From Pseudomonas marginalis (GTDB lineage Bacteria > Pseudomonadota > Gammaproteobacteria > Pseudomonadales > Pseudomonadaceae): 64,000 bases of DNA. The DNA lies in the NCBI RefSeq assembly GCF_008692035.1, contig NZ_VTFG01000002.1, forward strand, positions 62,001 to 126,000. Direction: 5' to 3'. A program made the position numbers and the translations under genes. Under the pieces are notes generated by a model. It was not told the DNA's origin. It made no database searches and was given only the letters and a program-made list of their open reading frames with translations. Shown here piece after piece: positions 52,907 to 60,660 of the stretch. Every line of letters begins with the position of its first letter. Position 1 is the first letter of the stretch.

Positions 52907-54403
52907 ATGACCCAGGATGTCCTCGCCAAAGAAACCAACCGCCGCCAGCTGCAGCAGATTATCTCCGGGCTGTCCGACGGGATCATCCTGGCCGAAGTCG
53001 ACCAGACCATTCTCTGGGCCAATGAAGCCGCGCTGGCCATGCACGGTGTGGAGGACGTCACGGCACTGGGTGCCAATACCCAGGAATACGCCGAACGCTT
53101 CAGCCTGCGCTATCGCAATAATCATCCCTTGCCCTTGGAGAATTACCCCCTCGCCCGCGCGGCGGCAGGCGATGAATTCAGTGACGTGGTAGTGGAGGTC
53201 ATGCCCACCGCCGATGCAGAAAAAACCTGGGTGCACCGCCTGCGCAGCCTGGTCATCAGCGATTCCCATGGCACGCCTGAATTACTGGTGCTGATCCTCA
53301 GCGACGCCACCGAATGGGCCAGCGCCGAACAGCGCTTCGAGAAAACCTTCAACGCCAACCCGGCGCCGGCGGTGATCTGCCGCCTGAGCGACCTGCGCTA
53401 TATCAAAGTGAACCAGGGCTTCCTGGAGATGACCGGCTACAACCGTGACCAGGTAATCGGCCGGTCCGTGTATGAACTGGACGTGCTGGAGCATGCCGAA
53501 CGCAGGGAGCTGGCCATTCAGCGCCTGGGGGAAGGCGCGACCATCCCGCAGATGCAGGCCGAGCTGAAACTGCCCGGAGGCGGCAGCAAACTGGTGATCG
53601 TCGCCGGCCAGCCGCTGGACATGAACGAGGAAGACTGCATGCTGTTTTCCTTCACCGACCTGGAGCCACGCCGCAAGGCCGAAATCGCCCTGCGCCAGAG
53701 TGAAGAGCGCTTCGCCAAGTCGTTTCGCCTGACGCCGGTGCCCACCTTGGTGTGCAGCGCCGCCAACCGGCAGGTGGTGGATGTCAACGAAGCGTTCATG
53801 ACCATTACCGGGTACACCAGCGAAGAGCTGATCGGTAAATCCATCGAAGACATCAACTTCATCGACAACCAGGAGGCGGCCGCGCAGTTGTTCGCCACCC
53901 TGGAGAAAGCCGGCAACCTCGATGGCCAGGACCTCAAGGTGCGCAAGAAAGGCAACGAGGTCATCGACTGCGTGGTCTCGGCAGACACGGTGATCATTGA
54001 GGATGTGCCCTGCTATCTGCTGGTGATGATGAACATCACCGAACGCAAGCGCTCGGAGCTGGAGTTGGTGGCGGCCATCGAGGAAGTGATGCAGGACGCG
54101 TCCTGGTTCAGCCAGACTCTGATCGAGAAACTGGCCAATGCCAAGAGCGTCAACAGCCCCAACCTGCCGAACGTGGCCTTCACCGACCTGACCGCCCGCG
54201 AGCGCGATGTACTCGGCCTGATCTGCGAGGGCCTGGCCGACAAGGAGATCGCCTCACGCCTGAAATTGGCGCCCAACACGGTGCGTAACCATGTGGCCAC
54301 GGTGTACTCGAAACTGGGGGTGCATAGCCGTAGTGCAGCGATTGTCTGGGCCCGTGAACGCGGGCTGTTTGCCGGTGAACTGCGGGTTAAGAAAACCCGA
54401 TAA
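52907..54403 (+). CDS. Triple-PAS LuxR-type transcriptional regulator
   Basis: A 498-residue regulator. PAS 1 spans about residues 12-125 (GLSDGIILAEVDQTILWANE), PAS 2 about 145-255 (FNANPAPAVICRLSDLRYIK), PAS 3 about 268-380 (KSFRLTPVPTLVCSAANRQV, ending in NITERKRSELE) and a LuxR helix-turn-helix at about 420-485 (LTARERDVLGLICEGLADKE, APNTVRNHVATVYSKL). No receiver or kinase is attached, so it is a one-component sensor that may bind a small molecule, flavin or haem. GGAG precedes ATG 52907; ATG 52883 is a slightly longer alternative. Confidence 0.9.
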   Translation: MTQDVLAKETNRRQLQQIISGLSDGIILAEVDQTILWANEAALAMHGVEDVTALGANTQEYAERFSLRYRNNHPLPLENYPLARAAAGDEFSDVVVEVMPTADAEKTWVHRLRSLVISDSHGTPELLVLILSDATEWASAEQRFEKTFNANPAPAVICRLSDLRYIKVNQGFLEMTGYNRDQVIGRSVYELDVLEHAERRELAIQRLGEGATIPQMQAELKLPGGGSKLVIVAGQPLDMNEEDCMLFSFTDLEPRRKAEIALRQSEERFAKSFRLTPVPTLVCSAANRQVVDVNEAFMTITGYTSEELIGKSIEDINFIDNQEAAAQLFATLEKAGNLDGQDLKVRKKGNEVIDCVVSADTVIIEDVPCYLLVMMNITERKRSELELVAAIEEVMQDASWFSQTLIEKLANAKSVNSPNLPNVAFTDLTARERDVLGLICEGLADKEIASRLKLAPNTVRNHVATVYSKLGVHSRSAAIVWARERGLFAGELRVKKTR

Positions 54404-54467
54404 AAGTGCAAATGCACTAGTGCGGTTAGTGCGAATTCGCCTTATCCCGCGCAGTTCCAATCCCTAA

Positions 54468-54527
54468 CCTTCAGGGTGTGAGTACAGGGCTTTCTACCTG
54501 TGCCGTCGTAAAACGACACCCTGAAGG
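54468..54527 (+). promoter_or_regulatory. 12-bp hairpin masking the ribosome-binding site of the DUF1652 gene
   Basis: CCTTCAGGGTGT (54468-54479) and ACACCCTGAAGG (54516-54527) are exact complements, with an inner ACAGG/CCTGT hairpin. The 3' arm includes GAAGG of the ribosome-binding site, 8 bases before ATG 54535. The structure may act as an RNA thermometer, a protein-binding (RsmA-type) site, or a simple brake. Confidence 0.65.
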
Positions 54528-54534
54528 AACCCAC

Positions 54535-54807
54535 ATGTTTACGCTCTCTCAACTGCGAAATTGCATCGAAGAAGGCCTCGCGCCGCTGACATGCGAGTTC
54601 ACCCTGTGCCGGGATGCGTCGCTGACCCTCAAGGTCTACGACGCCGACACCGGCCGGGTGGACCTGGTGGTGACGGGAATCAGCACCAACCGGCTGCAGA
54701 CCCCGCAAGACGTGGAAAAGATGGTGGAAGAACTGCGCTACGAACTGCAAAGCAACAACATGGGCAAGGTCACGCTGGAAGACGCGCCTTCAACGACGAA
54801 CCAATGA
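54535..54807 (+). CDS. DUF1652 family protein
   Basis: A 90-residue protein starting MFTLSQLRNCIEEGLAPLTC and containing SLTLKVYDADTGRVDLVVTG and ELRYELQ. This matches the Pseudomonas-restricted DUF1652 family of unknown function, present in multiple copies per genome. It overlaps the convergent MFS gene by 38 bases at the 3' end. Its ribosome-binding site is locked in a strong hairpin. Confidence 0.85.
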   Translation: MFTLSQLRNCIEEGLAPLTCEFTLCRDASLTLKVYDADTGRVDLVVTGISTNRLQTPQDVEKMVEELRYELQSNNMGKVTLEDAPSTTNQ

Positions 54808-55963
54808 AATAGAACACCCCGCCCGCGACGATGAACGCCCCCAGCATGTAGAACATGTAATGGGCCGGCAGGCTGGCCAGCACCAGCCCGCACAACACCG
54901 GCCCCAGCGCAGCCCCCAGGTTGGACAGGTTCTGCGCCCCGTAGTACATGCCCCGCAGGTGGTCCGGGGCGATCCGGTCGATAAACATGTATTCGGCCGG
55001 AAACACGATGATTTCCCCCACGGTAAATACCGCCATCGCCAGCACCCACCACAGCACGCTGGTGGACAGCGCAAAACCAATCAAGCCCAGCATGAACATG
55101 CCCAGGCCGGCGATCAGCCATTGGCTGAGGTAACGGTGGGAAATACGTCGACCAATCACGTACTGCAAGGCGATCACCAGCACGGCGTTGGTGGTGAGCA
55201 CGGCACTGATGACGGTGTAGGTGTATTCAGCACTGGTGGTGGTGACCAGGTACTGCGAGAGGTAGGCGGTGAACTGGCCGAACACCACGGCGCTGAGCAC
55301 ACCCCCAAGGGTGAAGCACACCAGGCGATGGTCACGCAGCAGCACGCGGCCGACGGCCAGGAACGGCACCGGCTTTTGCGTCACATCGATGGTCGCCAGG
55401 GTGCGATCGCCCCAACGCCAGTACAACAGGAAAAACCCAGCCCCCAACAGCGCCGACAAGATGAACGGCAGACTGATGTCCAGCTTGGCCACCATCGCCC
55501 CAAAGAACGGCCCCGCGGCATAGCCGATATTGGTCAGGGTGTACTTGATGGAAAACACTTCGCTGCGTGCATCTTCCGGCAGCAAGCTGGCAAAACCGGC
55601 CTTTACCGCAATATCGATGACCGCGTAGGCCAGGTTGATCAGGATCAGGCAGCTGTAGAACGCCCAGATGTTCTGCGCCAGCACCGTACCGATAAACCCC
55701 AGCCCAAACAGCACGCTCAACCCCAGCAACAGCCGATAACTGTTGATGCGGTCGACCAGAAAACCGCCATACACGCTGAGCAGCGAGCCAAGGATCAACG
55801 AGCTGCCGATCACCAGCCCGACCTGGGTGATGTCGAGGGCAAATTGGCGGGTGAGGTAGATCACCAGGTAGGGAAAGGTAATCGCCTTGGCCAGCGTCAG
55901 CAGCAACGTGGCGGACAACAGCAGGTTCACGGCGCGGGGGTAGTTTCTTATTGTGGCAAGCAT
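54770..55963 (-). CDS. MFS transporter (MdtH-like exporter)
   Basis: A 397-residue twelve-helix MFS protein of the drug-exporter group. It begins MLATIRNYPRAVNLLLSATL, has the helix 2-3 loop GGFLVDRINSYRLLLGLSVL, helix 5 SIKYTLTNIGYAAGPFFGAM, and helix 10-11 VGEIIVFPAEYMFIDRIAPD. MdtH of E. coli (402 residues) has the same FPAEYM-type segment. A 9-codon upstream extension is possible; ATG 55963 has the GAGCAGG ribosome-binding site. Stand-alone gene, substrate unknown. Confidence 0.88.
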   Translation of the reverse strand: MLATIRNYPRAVNLLLSATLLLTLAKAITFPYLVIYLTRQFALDITQVGLVIGSSLILGSLLSVYGGFLVDRINSYRLLLGLSVLFGLGFIGTVLAQNIWAFYSCLILINLAYAVIDIAVKAGFASLLPEDARSEVFSIKYTLTNIGYAAGPFFGAMVAKLDISLPFILSALLGAGFFLLYWRWGDRTLATIDVTQKPVPFLAVGRVLLRDHRLVCFTLGGVLSAVVFGQFTAYLSQYLVTTTSAEYTYTVISAVLTTNAVLVIALQYVIGRRISHRYLSQWLIAGLGMFMLGLIGFALSTSVLWWVLAMAVFTVGEIIVFPAEYMFIDRIAPDHLRGMYYGAQNLSNLGAALGPVLCGLVLASLPAHYMFYMLGAFIVAGGVFYFIGSSLKARLPA

Positions 55964-56039
55964 CCTGCTCTCTTTCTTTGAAGGTAACACGGTCTTGATG
56001 GCCGGTTACCTTACCGCAAGAGCCGAAAAAAAACGCGGG

Positions 56040-56348
56040 TCATTTCTTGACGGGCGTGATCTCCAGGATGGTGCCGTTAGTGGTTTTGAGCAGCACGAAC
56101 CTGTCGCCCACACGGGCCCACTGGCTGTCGGCTTCAGGCTGCTTGAGACCGCGTTTCTTCCAGTCGCTGACCGCCGACTCCTTGCGCATCAGGATGTCCG
56201 GGGCACGGTCGCCTTCTTTCAAATCACGGGTATTGATGTTCGAAGGCTGCACGGTTTCCTGGGGGGTATCGCCGGCCTGCACGACAAAGCTGGCGGTGGA
56301 CAGGCTGGCGGCGACCAGGACACAGGCAGCGAGGGTTTTGGACTTCAT
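56040..56348 (-). CDS. RcnB-family periplasmic protein
   Basis: A 102-residue exported protein. Signal peptide residues 1-25 (MKSKTLAACVLVAASLSTAS, cleavage near VQAGD). The mature part has SDWKKRGLKQPEADSQWARV and GDRFVLLKTTNGTILEI, the RcnB signature of Trp-Lys spacing and a Val-Gly-Asp turn. RcnB of E. coli modulates nickel/cobalt homeostasis, though most Pseudomonas relatives are uncharacterised. GGAG precedes the ATG by 6 bases. Confidence 0.85.
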   Translation of the reverse strand: MKSKTLAACVLVAASLSTASFVVQAGDTPQETVQPSNINTRDLKEGDRAPDILMRKESAVSDWKKRGLKQPEADSQWARVGDRFVLLKTTNGTILEITPVKK

Positions 56349-56535
56349 GGGTGCTCCTTCAATGAATGATGCGTACCCAGGTTCCGACCGCAGGCGCATG
56401 AAATCATTCAGCCTGCTGAACCTTGATCCCCTGTGATGAGCATAGGTATCTACACAACTTTTCAGAACCCTGACAAATCTCCCTGTGGTGAGCGGACTTA
56501 CGCGTGCCCCCATTGCCCTTATGAAATTAATCCTG

Positions 56536-56553
56536 TAATTTTTCATGAAATTA
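56536..56553. promoter_or_regulatory. AT-rich dyad upstream of the PuuR-like gene
   Basis: TAATTT (56536-56541) and AAATTA (56548-56553) flank TTCATG; TTTCATGAA recurs at 56565-56573 overlapping the start codon. Paired AT-rich boxes at the start of an XRE-cupin gene are consistent with autoregulation. Confidence 0.5.
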
Positions 56554-56568
56554 TTAGATATAAATTTC

Positions 56569-57126
56569 ATGAACCAGCAAGAAGAACTCGACGCCCTGGC
56601 GATCCTGATCCACGACCTGCGCAAGTACAAGAAGCTTACCCTCGCCCAACTCGCACAGAAGATCGAGCGTTCGGTGGGCTTCCTGTCCCAGGTGGAACGG
56701 GGTTTGTCGCGTCCGACCGTGGCGGATCTCACCGCCATCAGCCATGCCCTCGATGTGCCCACCACCTATTTCTACAGCCTGTCCAAACCCAAGGCCGTGA
56801 GCTGGGTCACCCGCCCCAACGAACGTCGTACGGTGTACTACGCCAACGGCATCACCGACATCCTGGTGTCCCCCAGCATGAATGGCGCCTTCTCGATGCT
56901 CGACAGCCTGCTGGCACCCGGCGCCAACAGCGGTGAACAGACCATGAGCGACCGCGCCGAGCAGGCCGGATTTGTACTGGAAGGCGAATTGACGCTGTGG
57001 GTAGAGGGCGAGGCCGATTCGGTCACCCTCGGCCCCGGTGACAGCTTCCACCTGGCCAGTTTCGCCCACTGCCGCTACGCCAACCTCACCGACCTGCCCG
57101 CCCGCGTGCTGTGGGTTTACAACTAG
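56569..57126 (+). CDS. XRE-family regulator with cupin domain (PuuR-like)
   Basis: A 185-residue regulator, exactly the length of E. coli PuuR. The N-terminal helix-turn-helix has LTLAQLAQKIERSVGFLSQV and ERGLSRPTVADLTAISHAL. The C-terminal cupin (about residues 110-185) has GFVLEGELTLWVEGEADSVT and LGPGDSFHLASFAHCRY. Such proteins sense polyamines or amino-acid derivatives. It starts an in-line unit with a glutamine-synthetase-like gene 11 bases downstream. ATG 56569 lies within a repeated TTTCATGAA motif. Confidence 0.88.
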   Translation: MNQQEELDALAILIHDLRKYKKLTLAQLAQKIERSVGFLSQVERGLSRPTVADLTAISHALDVPTTYFYSLSKPKAVSWVTRPNERRTVYYANGITDILVSPSMNGAFSMLDSLLAPGANSGEQTMSDRAEQAGFVLEGELTLWVEGEADSVTLGPGDSFHLASFAHCRYANLTDLPARVLWVYN

Positions 57127-57137
57127 GAGCAACACCC

Positions 57138-58484
57138 GTGAAAAGCCAAGCCTCCACGTTACTGGCCGAAGTACGGACCTTTCGCCAGAACCATCCCGAC
57201 GTGCGCTATGTCGACCTGATCGCCCTGGACATCCCCGGGCATTTCTACGGCAAGCGCTACCCCATCGAGATGCTGGAAAAGGTCGCCGCCGGCAGCCCCT
57301 TGAAGCTGCCGCAGAACGCCGTGCTGCTGGGGGTTCAGGGCGGGCTGTTCAAGATCGGCGACTACTGCTTCCACGATGGCGACCCGGACGCCAACCGCCG
57401 CCTGGTACCGGGCACGCTCAAGCCGGTGAGCTGGGAGTCGCAGCCGCTGGGACAGATGTTGATCACCTCGGACGGCACCGAGGCGCCGATCGAATTCGAA
57501 CCTCGCGAAGTCCTGGCCAAGGTGCTGGAGCGCCTGCACCACAAAGGCATTCACCCGGTGGTGGCCTTCGAACTGGAGTTCTACCTGTTCGACAAAAAAC
57601 TCGACAACGGCCTGCCGCAATTCGCCCGCGACCCGCTCAGCGATGACACCGACGACCAGCCCAACCTGCATATCGAACGGCTGTCGCGCTTCAGCGAGGT
57701 GCTGGACGACATGGCGCAGACCGCCAAGGACCAGGGCATCGACATCACAGTGATCACCGCCGAACTCGGCCCCGGCCAGTTCGAGATCAATTTCGGCCAT
57801 CTCGACGACGGCCTGCGCGCCGCCGACTGGGCGGCCCTGTTCTGCCGCAGCACCCGCGGCGTGGCGCTCAAGCACGGCTACCGCGCCAGCTTCATGGCCA
57901 AGCCTTACCTGCAATTTCCCGGCAGCGGCATGCATGTGCATGTCAGCCTGTATGACGGCGCGGGTAACAACCTGCTCGCGGCGCACCAGCAGCAACCCCT
58001 GCGCCACGCCGTGGCCGGTTGCCTGGAATTGCTGCCCCACTGCATGCCGATCTTCTCGCCCAACCACAATGCCTTCCGCCGCCTGGGCGGTACGGTCAAC
58101 GCGGCCACCCGCGCTTGCTGGGGGTTTGAAGACCGCGATGCGTGCGTGCGCATCCCCGAGTCCGACCCGCGCAACCTGAGGATCGAACATCGCCTGGCCA
58201 GTGCCGACGCCAACCCGTATCTGGTGCTGGCGGCGATCCTGGTCGGCCTTGAACATGGCCTTGAAGCCGGGCGAGAACCTATCGCGCCACTGAACGAGGA
58301 CCGCAATAGCGGCACCGACTTCCCCGTGGAAATGCTCGATGCCGTGCGCGCCATGCAGCATCAGCCGGTAGTGCGCGATAAGCTGGGCGCCGAATTTGTC
58401 GACGTGTACTGCGAGAACAAACGCCAGGATCACCTGGCCTTTCAACAAGAAATCCATGCGCGGGAATACCGCTGGTTTCTCTAA
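57138..58484 (+). CDS. Glutamine-synthetase-family ligase (PuuA-like)
   Basis: A 448-residue type I glutamine synthetase homologue lacking the adenylylation loop, most like gamma-glutamyl-amine ligases (PuuA, 472 residues). Catalytic-domain landmarks: PVVAFELEFYLFDKK (metal-binding Glu pair), LGPGQFEINFGH, ASFMAKPYLQFPGSGMHVHV, FSPNHNAFRRLGG and CVRIPESDPRNLRIEHRLAS. The start is GTG 57138 with AGGAG 9 bases upstream. It presumably glutamylates an amine under control of the upstream PuuR-like protein; other Puu genes are not adjacent. Confidence 0.88.
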   Translation: MKSQASTLLAEVRTFRQNHPDVRYVDLIALDIPGHFYGKRYPIEMLEKVAAGSPLKLPQNAVLLGVQGGLFKIGDYCFHDGDPDANRRLVPGTLKPVSWESQPLGQMLITSDGTEAPIEFEPREVLAKVLERLHHKGIHPVVAFELEFYLFDKKLDNGLPQFARDPLSDDTDDQPNLHIERLSRFSEVLDDMAQTAKDQGIDITVITAELGPGQFEINFGHLDDGLRAADWAALFCRSTRGVALKHGYRASFMAKPYLQFPGSGMHVHVSLYDGAGNNLLAAHQQQPLRHAVAGCLELLPHCMPIFSPNHNAFRRLGGTVNAATRACWGFEDRDACVRIPESDPRNLRIEHRLASADANPYLVLAAILVGLEHGLEAGREPIAPLNEDRNSGTDFPVEMLDAVRAMQHQPVVRDKLGAEFVDVYCENKRQDHLAFQQEIHAREYRWFL

Positions 58485-58498
58485 CGACGGAATAACCG

Positions 58499-59596
58499 AT
58501 GACCGACCAAAGCGCCCCGGCCCTCAAGGACATCTTCAACGTCGAACGCCTGGAACACATCGCCAGCGAGATGACAGCGGTGTACCCGGCGTTCGACGCC
58601 AAGGGGTTTCTCCAGCACGCCAAGGCCGGGCTCGCCGAATTATCGGTAATGCAGCGTGTGGCGCGGGTCAGCGAAAGCCTGCACGCGGTGATCCCGCTGG
58701 ACTATGCCCAGACCCTCAAGCTGCTTTACGCCCTGGCGCCGCGCCTGAACAGCGGGTTTGTCAGCCTGTGCCTGCCGCACTACGTGGCGAGCTACGGCCT
58801 GGCTGACTTCACGCGCTCCATGGCCGCGCTCAAATACTTCACCCCCTTCGGCTCGGCTGAGTTCGCCATAAGACCCTTCTTGCTCCACGACTTCGAACGC
58901 ACCCTGGCGGTCATGCAAACCTGGTCGCTGGATGACAACGATCACGTACGCCGCCTCGCCAGCGAAGGCTCGCGTCCGCGCCTGCCGTGGTCGTTTCGCC
59001 TGGCCAAGGTGCAGGCCAACCCCGAGCTGTGCGCGCCGATCCTCGACAACCTCAAGGCCGACAGCAGCCTCTACGTACGCAAATCCGTGGCCAACCACCT
59101 CAACGACATCACCAAGGACCACCCGGATTGGGTGCTCGGCCTGATCGAAGGCTGGAACCTGGATAACCCGCACACCGCCTGGATCGCCCGCCACGCGCTG
59201 CGCAGCCTGATCAAGCAGGGCAACAGCCGCGCGCTGACCCTCATGGGCGCCGGCGCCAAGGCCGAAGTGAAGCTCCATCACCTGAGCGTGACACCGGCGG
59301 TGATCACCCTGGGCGAGCGGATCACCCTGTCGTTCAGCCTGGAATCCACCGCTGCCACTGCACAGAAACTGGTGGTGGACTATGCCATCGATTACGTCAA
59401 AAGCGCCGGGCACAGCGCGACCAAGGTGTTCAAGCTCAAGGCGTTTACGCTGGGCGCGGGTGAACGACAGAACCTCCGCCGCGAGCAGCATATTCGCACG
59501 TTGACCACACGCAAGCACTATCCCGGCAGGCATGCGGTGCATGTGCTGGTAAATGGAGAGCGATTGGGCAGTGCCGAATTCGAATTGAGGGATTAA
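58499..59596 (+). CDS. AlkC-like DNA alkylation repair glycosylase
   Basis: A 365-residue HEAT-like repeat protein of the AlkC/AlkD superfamily, which excises N3-alkylated bases. Helical repeats run from residue 1 to about 260, with conserved HDFERTLAVMQTWSLDDNDH, VRRLASEGSRPRLPWSF and LYVRKSVANHLNDITKDHPD. The C terminus (about 265-365, TPAVITLGERITLSFSLEST to AVHVLVNGERLGSAEFEL) looks like an Ig-like beta domain, as described for AlkC. Fourteen bases after the PuuA-like stop in the same direction, so probably co-transcribed with it. Confidence 0.87.
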   Translation: MTDQSAPALKDIFNVERLEHIASEMTAVYPAFDAKGFLQHAKAGLAELSVMQRVARVSESLHAVIPLDYAQTLKLLYALAPRLNSGFVSLCLPHYVASYGLADFTRSMAALKYFTPFGSAEFAIRPFLLHDFERTLAVMQTWSLDDNDHVRRLASEGSRPRLPWSFRLAKVQANPELCAPILDNLKADSSLYVRKSVANHLNDITKDHPDWVLGLIEGWNLDNPHTAWIARHALRSLIKQGNSRALTLMGAGAKAEVKLHHLSVTPAVITLGERITLSFSLESTAATAQKLVVDYAIDYVKSAGHSATKVFKLKAFTLGAGERQNLRREQHIRTLTTRKHYPGRHAVHVLVNGERLGSAEFELRD

Positions 59597-59635
59597 CCCG
59601 ATTCAACCAACACCGCAGATCACTATGGAAGGGTT

Positions 59636-60532
59636 TCATCCGTTGGATTCGCCCAGCAACAGTGGCTGCTCCCGCGCGCACAATTCCACCACGTAGTCCC
59701 ACAGCACCCGCAACCGCACCGACTTGTGCAACTCCCGGCGCGAGCTGATCCAGTAGCTGCGCTGGATCCCCTCCCCCGGCAGCAACGGCACCAGCTGCGG
59801 ATCACCCGACGCCATGAAGCACGGCAACACCGCAATCCCCAAACCGGAGCGTGCGGCCTGGTGCTGGGCGATGACGCTGGTGCTGTGGAACACCACCTTG
59901 GGGTTACGGCAGAAACTGCTGAGAAACTTCAGCTCCTGGCTGAACAGCAGGTCATCGACGTAGTCGATCCAGGCGTGGGCGGCGAGGTCTTCGCGTTTTT
60001 CGATCGGGGGATTGCGGTCCAGGTAAGCGCGGCTGGCATAGAGCGCCAGGCGGTAATCGGTGAGTTTGCGCGTGACCAGTTGATCGACGCTGGGGCGTTC
60101 GAGGTGGATGCTGATTTCCGCCTCGCGGTTGAGGATGCTGACGAAGCGCGGCACCGCCACCAGTTCCACTTCCAATCCGGGATAGCGCTCGAACAGCCCG
60201 CCCATGCGGCTGGCGAGGAACATCACCCCCAACCCTTCGGCCACCCCGAGGCGGATCTTGCCCAGGGGCGCAGCGGCGTGGGTCAATTCGTCCTCGGCCA
60301 ACAGCGCGACGTTTTCCATGGCCTCGGCGTGTTTGAGCAGGGCTTCGCCGGCGGGGGTCAGTTCGTAGCCCTGGGCGTGCTGCACGAACAGCGCGGTGCC
60401 GAGGCTCTTCTCGATGGCTTCGATATGCCGGGCCACCGTGGCATGCGTGGTTTTCAGGCGCTGCGCGGCGGTGAGCAGGCGGCCGCTGCGCTGCAACTCC
60501 AGAAAATACCGCAGGTCATTCCAGTCGAACAT
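59636..60532 (-). CDS. LysR-family transcriptional regulator
   Basis: A 298-residue LysR regulator. The helix-turn-helix is DLRYFLELQRSGRLLTAAQR and TTHATVARHIEAIEKSL, and the effector domain starts near residue 93 (IRLGVAEGLGVMFLASRMGG). It is divergent from the GMC oxidoreductase/transporter pair, with direct repeats (60590-60620) in the 128-base gap. It very likely regulates that pair in response to its substrate. Confidence 0.92.
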   Translation of the reverse strand: MFDWNDLRYFLELQRSGRLLTAAQRLKTTHATVARHIEAIEKSLGTALFVQHAQGYELTPAGEALLKHAEAMENVALLAEDELTHAAAPLGKIRLGVAEGLGVMFLASRMGGLFERYPGLEVELVAVPRFVSILNREAEISIHLERPSVDQLVTRKLTDYRLALYASRAYLDRNPPIEKREDLAAHAWIDYVDDLLFSQELKFLSSFCRNPKVVFHSTSVIAQHQAARSGLGIAVLPCFMASGDPQLVPLLPGEGIQRSYWISSRRELHKSVRLRVLWDYVVELCAREQPLLLGESNG

Positions 60533-60589
60533 GTCGCCTCCATTGCATGGCCCGGATAGCGCTGTTTAAAAACGCACAGCAGCTGGGTA

Positions 60590-60620
60590 AAAACTAACAT
60601 TTTTAAGACGAAAACTAACA
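60590..60620. promoter_or_regulatory. Direct repeat AAAACTAACA, candidate LysR operator
   Basis: AAAACTAACA occurs at 60590-60599 and 60611-60620, 21 bases apart (two helical turns), in the divergent promoter between the LysR gene and the GMC oxidoreductase gene. The spacing suits cooperative binding on one DNA face. Confidence 0.5.
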
Positions 60621-60660
60621 ACTAGGATGGAGCCAATAAGAAAAACAAGCGAGACCTCAG

